DNA from: Oscillospiraceae bacterium
Lineage (GTDB): Bacteria > Bacillota > Clostridia > UBA1381 > UBA9506
NCBI GenBank assembly: GCA_015068935.1
Contig: SVJO01000003.1
Location: 27,963 to 91,962, forward strand
Length of the DNA stretch: 64,000 nt
Reading direction: 5' to 3'
Under the pieces are notes generated by a model that did not search any database, was not told the origin of the DNA, and worked only from the letters and a program-made list of their open reading frames with translations. Below are positions 53,483 to 62,468 of the stretch, one piece after another. How positions within the stretch are numbered: position 1 is the first letter of the stretch; each line of letters begins with the position of its first letter. The translations under genes were made by a program, and so were the position numbers.

Positions 53483-54412
53483 TTATTCACTGAACATATT
53501 TGTTGATAAATAGCGCTCTCCTGAATCAGGAAGAAGAGCTAAAATAGTTTTTCCTTTGTTTTCAGGAAGGACTGCAAGAGAAAGAGCAGCCCAGGCAGCA
53601 GCACCTGATGAAATACCAACTAAAATTCCCTCGGTTTTAGCTATGATATTACTCATTTCCATAGCATTTTCTGTTGAAACTGTTATAATCTCATCATAAA
53701 TATCTGTATCAAGTGTATTGGGAACAAAGCCTGCACCTATGCCCTGAATCCCATGAGGAGCGCTTTTTCCCTCAGATAAAACGGGGGAGTCCTCAGGTTC
53801 TACAGCCACAATTTTAATTTCAGGATTTTTAGATTTTAAAAATCTGCCCACACCTGAGATTGTTCCGCCAGTGCCTACACCTGCGACAAATATGTCTATT
53901 TCCCCTTCGGTATCATCCCATATTTCAGGGCCTGTTGTCATCTCATGAACTTTTGGGTTTGCAGGGTTTTCAAACTGACCTGGTATAAAACTGTTCTTTA
54001 TTTCAGCCTTTAGCTCATTTGCTTTTTTTATTGCCCCGTTCATTCCGTCTTTACCAGGAGTCAGTACAATTTCAGCGCCGTATGCTTTAAGAAGATTTCT
54101 TCGCTCCTCTGACATCGTCTCAGGCATGGTGAGAATAACTCTGTAGCCTTTAATTGCCGACACCATTGCAAGACCTATGCCTGTATTTCCGCTTGTGGGC
54201 TCAATAATAACAGAGTCTTCCTTTAAAAGTCCCTGCTTTTCGGCTTCGTCAATCATTTTTAAAGCAACTCTGTCTTTTGCACTGCCTGCAGGATTAAAGC
54301 TTTCAAGTTTAGCTAAAAATTTAGCTTTTAAACCTTCCATTTTTTCAATGGCGGTAAATTCTACAATCGGTGTTTTTCCTATTAATTCAGTTATACCTTT
54401 ATATATCTTCAT
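53483..54412 (-). CDS. cysK: Cysteine synthase (O-acetylserine sulfhydrylase)
   Basis: 309 residues, full-length fold-type II PLP enzyme. The PLP Lys is in '[15 protein letters not shown]', the substrate loop is '[13 protein letters not shown]', and the phosphate-binding loop is '[15 protein letters not shown]'; '[15 protein letters not shown]' closes the C-terminus. It makes cysteine from O-acetylserine and sulfide. The serine acetyltransferase gene is not adjacent. No T-box or SAM-type leader is visible in the short upstream region. Confidence 0.96.
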   Translation of the reverse strand: MKIYKGITELIGKTPIVEFTAIEKMEGLKAKFLAKLESFNPAGSAKDRVALKMIDEAEKQGLLKEDSVIIEPTSGNTGIGLAMVSAIKGYRVILTMPETMSEERRNLLKAYGAEIVLTPGKDGMNGAIKKANELKAEIKNSFIPGQFENPANPKVHEMTTGPEIWDDTEGEIDIFVAGVGTGGTISGVGRFLKSKNPEIKIVAVEPEDSPVLSEGKSAPHGIQGIGAGFVPNTLDTDIYDEIITVSTENAMEMSNIIAKTEGILVGISSGAAAWAALSLAVLPENKGKTILALLPDSGERYLSTNMFSE

Positions 54413-54443
54413 TTTACTCTCCCTATCTTTTGTTTATAAAAAC

Positions 54444-54472
54444 ATTTTATCACATTTATAAAATATATTCAA
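54444..54472 (-). promoter_or_regulatory. Probable sigma-A promoter of cysK
   Basis: On the minus strand TTGAAT (54467-54472), 17-bp spacer, TAAAAT (54444-54449). Confidence 0.6.
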
Positions 54473-54486
54473 CAGTTGTCTGTTCC

Positions 54487-54515
54487 TTGACAGTATAAAA
54501 TTTGATTGATATAAT
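54487..54515 (+). promoter_or_regulatory. Perfect-consensus sigma-A promoter for the HAD phosphatase-RlmD pair
   Basis: TTGACA (54487-54492), 17-bp spacer, TATAAT (54510-54515), 27 bp before the ATG, which has GGAGGGGG ahead of it. Confidence 0.88.
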
Positions 54516-54542
54516 ATAAATACGGAAAAAGGAGGGGGAGCT

Positions 54543-55223
54543 ATGAAGAAAATCAAAGGAGCAATTTTTGATTTAGATGGAACAATTCTTGATTCCATGC
54601 ATATATGGCCTCAAATAGATGAAGATTTTTTGGGGAGAAGGGGAATAACTCTTCCTGAGGATTATATTAAGGAAATTAGTGCGATGGGGTTTCATGAAAT
54701 TGCAATATATACAAAAGAGAGATTTTCCCTTGCAGAAACCCTCGACGAAATAAAAAATGAGTGGAATGAAATGTCTGTTATGGCATATGCCACGGCGATA
54801 GGTTTAAAGCCGGGAGCAAAAGAGTTTTTAAAGCTTTTAAAGGATAACGGAGTGAAAATGTCTGTTGCAACTGCTTCAAATGAACTGCTTTTTATGCCTG
54901 CACTCGAAAACAATGAAATTCTTGGGTATTTTGATGCATTTACAACCTTAGCTGAAGTCAAAAACGGCAAAGGCTCAAGCGATATATATTTTAAGGCTGC
55001 TGAGAAAATAGGTGTCAGCGCCAAAGAATGTGTTGTGTTTGAGGATTTATATGACGGGCTCCGTGCAGCACGAAGGGACGGATTTTTCACAGTGGGTGTA
55101 AAAGAAAATTTAGCTGTGGTTTCACAGGAAAAAATAAAGGAAGAGTCTGATATTTATATAAATGATTTTTATGAGTTAATAAATAACAATGTTTTTATTG
55201 AAAGGTTAAAAAAGAATGCTTAA
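54543..55223 (+). CDS. HAD-superfamily phosphatase, beta-phosphoglucomutase-like
   Basis: 226 residues. HAD motif I is 'FDLDGTILDSMHIW' near residue 9 with both catalytic Asp residues; motif II Thr/Ser in 'MSVATASNELL'; motif III/IV region 'VVFEDLYDGLRAARRDGFFT'. A helical cap of subclass I lies at about residues 20-85. The family includes beta-phosphoglucomutase and small sugar phosphatases; the substrate is not evident. It overlaps the next gene by 8 bp, so the two are translationally coupled. Confidence 0.88.
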   Translation: MKKIKGAIFDLDGTILDSMHIWPQIDEDFLGRRGITLPEDYIKEISAMGFHEIAIYTKERFSLAETLDEIKNEWNEMSVMAYATAIGLKPGAKEFLKLLKDNGVKMSVATASNELLFMPALENNEILGYFDAFTTLAEVKNGKGSSDIYFKAAEKIGVSAKECVVFEDLYDGLRAARRDGFFTVGVKENLAVVSQEKIKEESDIYINDFYELINNNVFIERLKKNA

Positions 55224-56601
55224 GAAAAATGATATATTAGAAGTAAGTGTAGAGGCGGATTCAGGGAATGGGTCAGGCATTTGCAGGGTAGACGGCATGG
55301 CTGTTTTTATAAGCGGGACAACACGCTTTGACAGAGTCAAAATTAAAATAGTAAATGTTAAATCAAGCTATGCAGTGGCGGAGCTTTTAGAAATAATCGA
55401 GCCGTCTGATTTCAGAGAGGATGGATTTTGCGTTTCTTCTGATGTGTGTGGTGGATGCGATTTTGCACACATAAAATATGACAGACAACTTGAAATAAAA
55501 AAGGAGCATGTTCTAAGCTGCTTAGAGCGCATTGGAAAGCTCGAAAAAGATGATTTTGAGTGTTTTGATACGTGTGGCATGCAAACCCCCTACAGATACC
55601 GAAACAAAATGGTTTTTCCTTTAGGATATGATAAAAATAAGAGAATAACAGGCGGCTTTTATAAGCGCGGTACGCATGATATTGCAGAGCTTAAATCATG
55701 TACTCAGGGACCAAAAGAGGCAAGCATTTTTTTAAATGCAGTTGTTCAGTATATGAAGGAAAATAACGTTTCCTGCTATGATGAAAAGTCTCACAAAGGT
55801 TTAATAAGACGTGTTTTTGTGCGATTTGGGTTTGAAAGTAAAGAGGCTATGGTTGTAATTTCTGCAAATGGGAAAAAGCTCCCAAAGGCAGAAAAACTGA
55901 TTGAGAAACTTGTTTTGCTGAATGAGACCAGGTTTGTTATCAAAAGCATTATATTAAATATTAATGAACAAAAAAACAATCTTGTTCTGGGAGATAAAAA
56001 TATAACTCTGTATGGAGAGGATTATATACATGACACACTCTGCGGAGTGAATTATAAAATTTCACCTAATAGTTTTTTTCAGATAAATCCTGTTCAAACG
56101 GAAGTTTTATATAATAAAGCAATAGAGTTTGCAGAGCTTAAGGGTAATGAAACGGTTATAGATTTATATTGCGGGATTGGAACAATTTCGCTCATGGCGG
56201 CAAAATATGCAAAATCTGTAATAGGTGTGGAAATAGTAGAGCAGGCGATAGAAGATGCAAAAAACAATTCTAGAATTAACGGAATAGAAAATACAGAGTT
56301 TATTGCAGGAAGTGCAGAAACAATCGCTTCCCAGCTTGCCGAAAATGGTAAAAAAGCAGATGTTATCTTTATAGACCCGCCGAGAAAAGGCAGCGACGAA
56401 ATAACGTTAGACTGTATTGCTAGGATGTCGCCTGAAAAAATAGTATATATCTCATGTAACCCGGCAACACTTGCACGTGACCTGGCATATTTAAAATCAA
56501 AAGGCTATATGACAAAAAAAGTTCAGCCTGTGGATATGTTTCCAAACACAAGCCATGTGGAGACTGTGGTGCTTATTCAACATGATACAGAAATTTCATA
56601 G
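55216..56601 (+). CDS. RlmD/TrmA-family RNA m5U methyltransferase
   Basis: 461 residues. An N-terminal TRAM domain ('VSVEADSGNGSGICRVDGMA', quoted to 20) is followed by a Cys set that fits an iron-sulfur site ('CVSSDVCGGCDF' plus 'CTQG' later). The SAM-binding domain has 'VIDLYCGIGTISLMAA', 'FIDPPRKGSDE', and the catalytic 'VYISCNPATLARDLAYL' with the nucleophilic Cys; a Glu in 'NTSHVETVVLI' is the general base. Members methylate C5 of uridines in 23S rRNA or tRNA with SAM; the exact site here is unknown. The gene follows a HAD phosphatase by overlap and is ended by a terminator at 56693-56741. Confidence 0.92.
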   Translation: MLKKNDILEVSVEADSGNGSGICRVDGMAVFISGTTRFDRVKIKIVNVKSSYAVAELLEIIEPSDFREDGFCVSSDVCGGCDFAHIKYDRQLEIKKEHVLSCLERIGKLEKDDFECFDTCGMQTPYRYRNKMVFPLGYDKNKRITGGFYKRGTHDIAELKSCTQGPKEASIFLNAVVQYMKENNVSCYDEKSHKGLIRRVFVRFGFESKEAMVVISANGKKLPKAEKLIEKLVLLNETRFVIKSIILNINEQKNNLVLGDKNITLYGEDYIHDTLCGVNYKISPNSFFQINPVQTEVLYNKAIEFAELKGNETVIDLYCGIGTISLMAAKYAKSVIGVEIVEQAIEDAKNNSRINGIENTEFIAGSAETIASQLAENGKKADVIFIDPPRKGSDEITLDCIARMSPEKIVYISCNPATLARDLAYLKSKGYMTKKVQPVDMFPNTSHVETVVLIQHDTEIS

Positions 56602-56692
56602 GAAATAACAGATTCAGGAGTGTGCTTTTGGAAATATTACAGGAATACAACGGAAAAAGATAGAAATAAGCTGAGAATTATGGAAAAATTAT

Positions 56693-56741
56693 AGAGCTGG
56701 GCACGACTATGTATGACATAGCAATGCACAGCTCTTTTTTT
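56693..56741 (+). terminator. Terminator after the RNA methyltransferase gene
   Basis: 7-bp outer stem AGAGCTG/CAGCTCT (56693-56699 with 56729-56735) with an inner CTATG/CATAG stem, then seven T. Confidence 0.75.
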
Positions 56742-56766
56742 GATTTTGAAGAATAAACTAAATTAA

Positions 56767-57831
56767 TTATTTTAACATTTTTATTATATCTTCTGTATAT
56801 TCTCCCAGTAATGGTCCGTTTACATACTGATAATAGAGAACACCGGGAGCCTTTAAATTGTATTCCATAATTTTGGGGTTGCCGTCTTCATCAATAACAA
56901 AATCCCAGCCAATGAATCCAAAATATGCAAGTTTACTGTGAAGCTCTACAATAATTTCCTTCATTTTGTCAAAACCGGGGACTTCAACACCGCAAAATTC
57001 TGTTCCGTTAGGACATTTTGTAATACTTTTTCCGCAGGAATGATATGCTTTATCCTTTAATCTGCCGTTTTCATCAATGCCTATGACAAACATGCCGAGC
57101 CCGTCTTCAGAAACAAAGTTATCATTAAAAGCACCTTCTGCACCGCATCTAAGCGCTGCCATTACAGGAACTACCTTGCCGTTTATAAAAATGCTGATAT
57201 AACGGATTACATTTACAGAAGATGAATTAAACTGTGAGAATGTCTGGTGTTGTTTAAACACTTCCTGAACTACAAAGTTTTTTGAGTACTTGTCCAATTC
57301 ATCTTTTACATTACCATTATTTATGCACAATTTAACACCCTTGCCAAAACCCGAATCTAAAGAAGGCTTAATGACAAATCTGTCATGTTTAGAAATGCGT
57401 TCAATTGCGTCATTTTCCGTTAAGATATTATAGTCCTCGTCATAATATATTCCGTTTATATTGTTTACAATAGTTTTTGGGAACAGTTCCTTTGGAAAAT
57501 GGAATCCAAGATATGCTTTGTCCGCCCATGAATATTTAAAGCTCTGATTATTAAATTCGGGTTCAATTTTGGTTCGGAATAATTTTTCCGGCATAATATA
57601 CGGATTAAATTCTCCTGTGACGGAATAGGTAAGAATGTGTGTATCATATTCACAGCCGCGTCCCCACACTTTTCTTATACTTTTTTTCTGTTCAGCCGTT
57701 AATTTCTTTTTTTCAATTCCATGCTTTTTTAATAACTTGAAATAGCGATTGTTATTTTTGTTGACGCAATAAATACGAAATGCTTTTATAACAATCAATT
57801 TCAGTTTATCAAAGATATCTTCTGCTGCCAT
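56767..57831 (-). CDS. Sugar-transfer-associated ATP-grasp protein (detached paralogue)
   Basis: 354 residues, clearly paralogous to the protein at 50346-51443: shared 'YSVTGEFNP', 'FRTKIEPEF', 'VIKPSLDSGFGKGVKL', 'QHQTFSQFNSSSVNVIR', 'WDFVIDEDGNPKIMEYNLKA' and 'PGVLYYQYVNGPLLG'. The ATP-binding Lys, glycine-rich loop and metal-binding Glu/Asn are kept, so it should be active. It stands alone, on the opposite strand, 4 kb from the surface cluster, with its own promoter (57942-57970) and a leader of about 100 bases. Start ATG eight bases after GGGG. The role is unknown; attachment of an amino acid or similar carboxylate to a glycan is the working idea. Confidence 0.85.
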   Translation of the reverse strand: MAAEDIFDKLKLIVIKAFRIYCVNKNNNRYFKLLKKHGIEKKKLTAEQKKSIRKVWGRGCEYDTHILTYSVTGEFNPYIMPEKLFRTKIEPEFNNQSFKYSWADKAYLGFHFPKELFPKTIVNNINGIYYDEDYNILTENDAIERISKHDRFVIKPSLDSGFGKGVKLCINNGNVKDELDKYSKNFVVQEVFKQHQTFSQFNSSSVNVIRYISIFINGKVVPVMAALRCGAEGAFNDNFVSEDGLGMFVIGIDENGRLKDKAYHSCGKSITKCPNGTEFCGVEVPGFDKMKEIIVELHSKLAYFGFIGWDFVIDEDGNPKIMEYNLKAPGVLYYQYVNGPLLGEYTEDIIKMLK

Positions 57832-57884
57832 TTTTATTACCCCTTTTCTTATTATTTATCTTGTTTTGTTATAGAAATTATGCC

Positions 57885-57913
57885 GTCCCGCTATAAAACA
57901 GTTTTGTCGGGAC
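57885..57913 (-). promoter_or_regulatory. Hairpin in the leader of the detached ATP-grasp gene
   Basis: GTCCCG (57885-57890) pairs with CGGGAC (57908-57913), with an inner AAAAC/GTTTT pairing. The hairpin is notably GC-rich for this region. No T run follows on either strand, so it is not a simple terminator. Role unknown. Confidence 0.45.
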
Positions 57914-57941
57914 ATTTTAAATAATGTGTAATACCTTAATA

Positions 57942-57970
57942 ATTTTATTACATTTAATTTCCAAAGTCAA
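57942..57970 (-). promoter_or_regulatory. Probable sigma-A promoter of the detached ATP-grasp gene
   Basis: On the minus strand TTGACT (57965-57970), 17-bp spacer, TAAAAT (57942-57947), about 110 bp before the ATG. Confidence 0.6.
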
Positions 57971-58033
57971 GAGCAACAATGTTAAAAAAATATTATAGTA
58001 AAACTATTTCTGTTTTCTGTTTGTGGGCTCATG

Positions 58034-58675
58034 CTATACAAGTTTTAAAATATCTTCAATTTTTTTTACAATATATGTGGCACCTGCATTTGTCAATTCG
58101 TCCTCACTGCCATATCCATAGAGAACACCCGCTGAATCTATTGAAAACTTTTTTGCACCAAGCACATCATGCTTTCTGTCTCCTACCATGAGGACTTTAG
58201 AAGTATCTGTAATACCAAAGCCGTCTAAGGCATACTTTATGACGTCTTCTTTTTGGTTTCTCGTTTCGTCCATTGAGGCTCCTGCTACAAAATCAAAATA
58301 ATCAAATATTTCAAAATATTTTAAAATTCTTATAGCAAATTCTTCGGGCTTAGACGTTGCTAAAATTATATTTTTCCCCTTTGATTTAATTTCATTAAGC
58401 ATATACTTTGTGCCATCATAGAGCGCATTTTCAAAGATTCCTTTGTCACTGAAATATTCTCTGTAATACATTAGTGCTTTTTCACTTTGTTCCTTTGAGA
58501 AGCCATAATATTCAGAGAAAGCATCCATGAGCGGAGGACCGATAAATTTAAAAAGCTCACTTCTGTCACTGACCTCTATGCCAAATTTTTTTAGGGCATA
58601 TAAAACAGAGTTAGTGATTCCTGTTCCAGGGTCTGTGAGTGTTCCGTCCAAATCAAAAAGTATTGTATTATACAT
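58034..58675 (-). CDS. HAD-superfamily phosphatase, Gph/phosphoglycolate-phosphatase-like
   Basis: 213 residues. Motif I 'FDLDGTLTDPGTGITNSV' near residue 6, with a Pro-Gly-Thr-Gly run typical of the Gph-like group; 'FKFIGPPLMDAFSEYYG' in the alpha-helical cap; motif II 'IILATSKPEEFA'; motif IV 'VLMVGDRKHDVLGAK'. These enzymes remove phosphate from phosphoglycolate, pyrophosphate or other small molecules. The substrate cannot be told from sequence. Its only near neighbour on the strand is the ATP-grasp gene 200 bp downstream, which has its own promoter. Confidence 0.88.
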   Translation of the reverse strand: MYNTILFDLDGTLTDPGTGITNSVLYALKKFGIEVSDRSELFKFIGPPLMDAFSEYYGFSKEQSEKALMYYREYFSDKGIFENALYDGTKYMLNEIKSKGKNIILATSKPEEFAIRILKYFEIFDYFDFVAGASMDETRNQKEDVIKYALDGFGITDTSKVLMVGDRKHDVLGAKKFSIDSAGVLYGYGSEDELTNAGATYIVKKIEDILKLV

Positions 58676-58803
58676 TAAATCACCTCGCAGTCAGTATCCT
58701 AGGACAGTTGTAGGCTCATTATACCACACAAAATAAAAAAAGACAATATATTACAAATTTTAACTTTTTTATAATATTTTTCCTAAAATATGCACAAAAA
58801 GTA

Positions 58804-58832
58804 TTGACTTTTTTTAAAAAATAATGTATATT
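58804..58832 (+). promoter_or_regulatory. Sigma-A-type promoter of uraA-upp
   Basis: TTGACT (58804-58809), 17-bp spacer, TATATT (58827-58832), leaving a leader of about 60 bases. No PyrR-type antiterminator/terminator pair is evident in it. Confidence 0.65.
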
Positions 58833-58900
58833 TTAACATAGATGAAAACAGTCGTTTTTTATCGAAATTTATCATGGTTAAACCAAAGGAGGAATTTTCA

Positions 58901-60265
58901 ATGAAATTGATTTACGGTGTCAATGACAAACCAAAACTGGGACAACTTATTGTTTTTGCAATTCAGCAGCTGTTAGCTATTATGACAGCAACACTCGTTG
59001 TTCCTGTTATTATTAACAGCTCATGCGGTACAACAATGAGCTCTGCGGCGGCTCTGCTTGGAGCAGGTGTCGGCACTTTAGTTTACATTGCATTTACACA
59101 GAAGAAAAGTCCTGTGTTCCTAGGTTCATCATTTGCTTTTATCGGTTCAATGACGGCTGCGTTTGCAGGTGGTATTTCGATGTCGCTTGGCTTCCTCGGA
59201 CTTATCATCGGTGCAATATTTGCAGCCCTTGTTTATGTTATAATAGCAATCGTTGTTAAGTTTTTTGGCGCAGGCTGGGTTAATAAAGTTATGCCTGTAG
59301 TTGTAATTGGACCGACAGTTGCTATCATAGGATTGAGTCTTGCGGGAAATGCTATCAGTGACCTTTCTAAGTCTAATATAGAAGGTGTAGCTACATCGCC
59401 TCTTATCACAGTTTTATGCGGTATTGTTACACTGTTGATTACAATTATATGTTCAACATACGGAAAGAAAACATTAAAACTTATTCCATTTATTATAGGT
59501 ATCTTAGGAGGATATGCTCTTTCTGCAATTTTAACTGTTATAGGCTATGCAGTAAATATTGATGCAATTAAAGTTCTTAATGTTCAGCCCTTTATTGACC
59601 TTGTTGCAAACGGAGTTAACTTAAATACATTTATTGCAGTTCCTGACTTTACATTCGTAACAGCAATCAAAGGCTTTGGAGAACTCAATGCAGCATATAT
59701 AGGAACAGTAGCAGTTGCTTACATTCCTGTTGCATTCGTTGTTTTTGCAGAGCATATTGCAGACCATAAAAACATTTCATCAATCATCGAACAGGACCTT
59801 CTTGAAAATCCGGGTCTTCACAGAACACTTTTAGGAGACGGCATAGGTTCATTTTTCGGAGCACTTTTTGGAGGTTGTCCAAACACGACATATGGCGAAT
59901 CAGTAGGATGTGTTGCTATAACAAGGAATGCATCTGTTACAACAATCATTACTGCAGCAGTTTTGGCAATACTTATTTCTTTTGTTTCACCGTTTATTGC
60001 ATTTGTAAATTCTATTCCTTCATGCGTAATGGGCGGTGTATGTATGGCCCTTTATGGATTTATTGCAGTTTCAGGACTTAAGATGGTTCAGCAGGTTAAT
60101 CTTAACCAGAATAAAAATCTGTTTGTTGTTTCTGTTATTCTTATAGCAGGTATTGGCGGACTAACTTTAAATTTTGGAAAAGTAACAATCACATCAATTG
60201 CGTGTGCATTAATTCTTGGAATTATAACAAATGTAATTTTATCAAAAGCAAAGGAAGAAGAATAA
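58901..60265 (+). CDS. uraA: Uracil permease (NCS2 family)
   Basis: About 454 residues from the ATG at 58901, eight bases after GGAGG; the upstream in-frame ATG at 58874 has no site. The protein is almost wholly hydrophobic, with some 13-14 membrane segments as in NCS2 transporters. Marker segments are 'FAIQQLLAIMTATLVVPVII' (first helix, quoted to 20), 'FVVFAEHIADHKN' with the substrate-binding Glu and His as in UraA, and 'GGCPNTTYGESVGCVAITR', the NCS2 signature with the second conserved Glu. It takes up uracil by proton symport. The downstream upp gene, 15 bp away, converts uracil to UMP. Confidence 0.95.
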   Translation: MKLIYGVNDKPKLGQLIVFAIQQLLAIMTATLVVPVIINSSCGTTMSSAAALLGAGVGTLVYIAFTQKKSPVFLGSSFAFIGSMTAAFAGGISMSLGFLGLIIGAIFAALVYVIIAIVVKFFGAGWVNKVMPVVVIGPTVAIIGLSLAGNAISDLSKSNIEGVATSPLITVLCGIVTLLITIICSTYGKKTLKLIPFIIGILGGYALSAILTVIGYAVNIDAIKVLNVQPFIDLVANGVNLNTFIAVPDFTFVTAIKGFGELNAAYIGTVAVAYIPVAFVVFAEHIADHKNISSIIEQDLLENPGLHRTLLGDGIGSFFGALFGGCPNTTYGESVGCVAITRNASVTTIITAAVLAILISFVSPFIAFVNSIPSCVMGGVCMALYGFIAVSGLKMVQQVNLNQNKNLFVVSVILIAGIGGLTLNFGKVTITSIACALILGIITNVILSKAKEEE

Positions 60266-60280
60266 ACTAAGGAGAAAAAC

Positions 60281-60910
60281 ATGAGCAACGTAAAAGTATT
60301 TGACCATCCGCTTATTCAGCACAAAACAACAATATTAAGACAAAAAGACACCACAAATAAAGAATTTCGTGAGCTTGTGGAAGAAATAACAATGCTTATG
60401 TGTTATGAAGCACTAAGGGATTTACCATTAGAAGAAGTTGAGATAGAAACACCTATTCAGAAGACAACTCAGAAAATGATAAAAGGTAAAAAACTTGCTG
60501 TGGTGCCGATTTTAAGAGCAGGTCTCGGAATGGTTAACGGTCTTTTGAAATTAGTCCCTTCTGCTAAAGTGGGGCATATAGGAATGTACCGCGATGAAGA
60601 AACGATGCTACCTCAGGAGTATTATTGCAAGCTCCCGCCCGATATTGACAAAAGGCTTATTGTTGTAGTTGACCCGATGCTTGCAACAGGCGGTTCAGCT
60701 ATTGATGCGGTAAGACAGATTAAGTCATACGGCGGAGCACATATTAAATTCCTTTGTTTAATAGCAGCACCCGAGGGAATTGAGGCTTTGACAAAAGAGC
60801 ATCCGGATATTGAAATATATTGTGCCAATGTTGATGAATGTCTTAACGAAAATTGTTATATAGTTCCTGGTCTTGGTGATGCCGGTGACAGAATATTCGG
60901 TACAAAATAA
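60281..60910 (+). CDS. upp: Uracil phosphoribosyltransferase
   Basis: 209 residues, full length. '[20 protein letters not shown]' is the typical N-terminus, '[15 protein letters not shown]' the flexible-loop region, '[16 protein letters not shown]' the PRPP-binding motif, and '[12 protein letters not shown]' plus the C-terminal '[14 protein letters not shown]' bind uracil. It joins uracil and PRPP to give UMP. AAGGAG site ahead of the ATG. With uraA it forms a two-gene uracil salvage operon. Confidence 0.98.
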   Translation: MSNVKVFDHPLIQHKTTILRQKDTTNKEFRELVEEITMLMCYEALRDLPLEEVEIETPIQKTTQKMIKGKKLAVVPILRAGLGMVNGLLKLVPSAKVGHIGMYRDEETMLPQEYYCKLPPDIDKRLIVVVDPMLATGGSAIDAVRQIKSYGGAHIKFLCLIAAPEGIEALTKEHPDIEIYCANVDECLNENCYIVPGLGDAGDRIFGTK

Positions 60911-60914
60911 AACT

Positions 60915-60944
60915 AAAGAGGATACGGTTAGTATCCTCTTTTTT
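60915..60944. terminator. Terminator between convergent upp and murD
   Basis: 11-bp perfect stem (60915-60925 with 60931-60941), 5-base loop, T run on the plus side and A-rich flank on the minus side. Confidence 0.85.
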
Positions 60945-60964
60945 ACTTATCTGATAACTTTTTA

Positions 60965-62338
60965 TTATAAATTATTTACAAGCTTCTTAAAATAGTTTCC
61001 TCTTTCCTCGAAATTTTTAAACATATCAAAGCTTGTGCTTGCATTTGAAAGTAAAACTACATCTCCGCATTGAGCAAGTTCCTTTGCCAAAAGAACAACC
61101 TCTTCATATGTCTCTCTTCGGTAAATGGGTAAATTTTTAGTGCTACCTGATACCTTTTTTGCATCAAACACAGCTTTTTCGATAGCATCAGCAGTTTTGC
61201 CGATTAAAATTAATGCCTTTGCCTTTTCCAGTATCGGAGCACCGATTTCATCATAAGAAATGCCTTTATCCTTGCCCCCTGAAATGAGTATCACAGGCTC
61301 CGAGAAAACATTTAAAGTATTTATTGTTCGGTTAGGACTTGAATCAATTGAGCTGTTATAATATCTTACCCCGTCAATTGTTCTCACAAGCTCTATTCTG
61401 TGAGGAACGCCTCCAAATTCTTTTGCAACCTTCTCTGCAGTTTCCTTTGAAACTAAAGGATATGTTGCAGCTAATGCGGCAAGATAATTTTCTACATTAT
61501 GCGTTCCCGGAATTTTTATATCGCTAACATTGAGATATTTTTCACCATTTACAAAAATGTAATTGCCGTCTGAGAAAGTAAATGCTTCTTTTTTCGATGA
61601 GAAACATCTCCATATGCCTTTAGCTGATTTTCCAATCGGTGTTGAATCATCATTTGATGAATTGGTAACTAAAATATCATCTTTTCCTTGATATAACATA
61701 ATGCTTTTCTTTGCATCAATATATTCGTTGTAGTCCTTGTGCCAGTCTAAATGATTAGGTGAAAGGTTTGTAATAACTGCAACATGCGGAGATGTTTTGA
61801 TTGTATGAAGCTGGAAACTACTCAGTTCTAAAACAACAATGTCAGTTTCTTTTATTTCATCAATTTTGTCAAGAAGCGGAGCTCCTATATTGCCGCCTAC
61901 ATGACACTTATAACCTTGCTCGGTAAGTAATGTATATATAAGAGTCGTTGTTGTTGTTTTGCCGTCGCTGCCTGTAACAGCATAAATTTTTGCGGGGCAT
62001 ATTTTCATGAATTCTTCCATTTCAGAGGTTATAACAGTTCCCCTTTCCTTTAGAGCTAAAAGCTCGGGAGTGTCATAACGCATACCGGGTGTTTTGAAAA
62101 CTATATCAGCTTTAATATCCTTTAAATAGTTTTCCCCAAGCTTTAATAAAGCCCCGCTGGAAATTAACTCGTCTGCAACGGGTCCTAACTCATCCTTGCT
62201 TTTTTTATCACATGCCGTAACCTTGGCGCCATGCTTTAGGAGGAACTTTATAAGCGGTGTGTTGCTTATACCTATACCTATAACCGTAATTTCTTTTCCA
62301 TTTATATATTCCTTGAATGATTTGATTTTATCTGTCAA
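60965..62338 (-). CDS. murD: UDP-N-acetylmuramoylalanine-D-glutamate ligase
   Basis: 457 residues, the usual MurD length. N-terminal UDP-binding Rossmann segment 'EITVIGIGISNTPLIKFLL'; the ATP-binding P-loop 'AVTGSDGKTTTTTLI'; 'VLELSSFQL' and 'NLSPNHLDWH' in the central Mur ligase domain; 'VPHRIELVRTIDGVRYYNSS' and 'ILISGGKDKG' in the C-terminal domain. It adds D-glutamate to UDP-MurNAc-L-Ala in the cytosol. The start is a TTG at 62338, eight bases after GAGG. murD stands alone here, outside any mra/mur cluster. Confidence 0.96.
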   Translation of the reverse strand: MTDKIKSFKEYINGKEITVIGIGISNTPLIKFLLKHGAKVTACDKKSKDELGPVADELISSGALLKLGENYLKDIKADIVFKTPGMRYDTPELLALKERGTVITSEMEEFMKICPAKIYAVTGSDGKTTTTTLIYTLLTEQGYKCHVGGNIGAPLLDKIDEIKETDIVVLELSSFQLHTIKTSPHVAVITNLSPNHLDWHKDYNEYIDAKKSIMLYQGKDDILVTNSSNDDSTPIGKSAKGIWRCFSSKKEAFTFSDGNYIFVNGEKYLNVSDIKIPGTHNVENYLAALAATYPLVSKETAEKVAKEFGGVPHRIELVRTIDGVRYYNSSIDSSPNRTINTLNVFSEPVILISGGKDKGISYDEIGAPILEKAKALILIGKTADAIEKAVFDAKKVSGSTKNLPIYRRETYEEVVLLAKELAQCGDVVLLSNASTSFDMFKNFEERGNYFKKLVNNL

Positions 62339-62371
62339 AACAACAACCTCTTTTCATCAATGCTAAATATA

Positions 62372-62400
62372 ATTATAACTGATTTTATCGGATAAGTAAA
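62372..62400 (-). promoter_or_regulatory. Possible sigma-A promoter of murD
   Basis: On the minus strand TTTACT (62395-62400), 17-bp spacer, TATAAT (62372-62377). The -35 is weak. Confidence 0.5.
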
Positions 62401-62407
62401 GCAAAAT

Positions 62408-62436
62408 TTGACTTTAAATTATTATTGATATATACT
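62408..62436 (+). promoter_or_regulatory. Probable sigma-A promoter of folC
   Basis: TTGACT (62408-62413), 17-bp spacer, TATACT (62431-62436). Confidence 0.65.
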
Positions 62437-62468
62437 ATGTATATTATACTGAAAAAGGGTGTTATGAA

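Noticed and set aside
57832..58033. tRNA or small RNA gene in the gap upstream of the detached ATP-grasp gene
   Set aside because: No cloverleaf or T-loop consensus; the one GC-rich hairpin lies in the likely mRNA leader and has no terminator tail.
58833..58900. PyrR-type attenuator or purine/pyrimidine riboswitch before uraA
   Set aside because: The leader is about 60 bases with only a 5-bp AAAAC/GTTTT hairpin and no antiterminator or PyrR-binding consensus.
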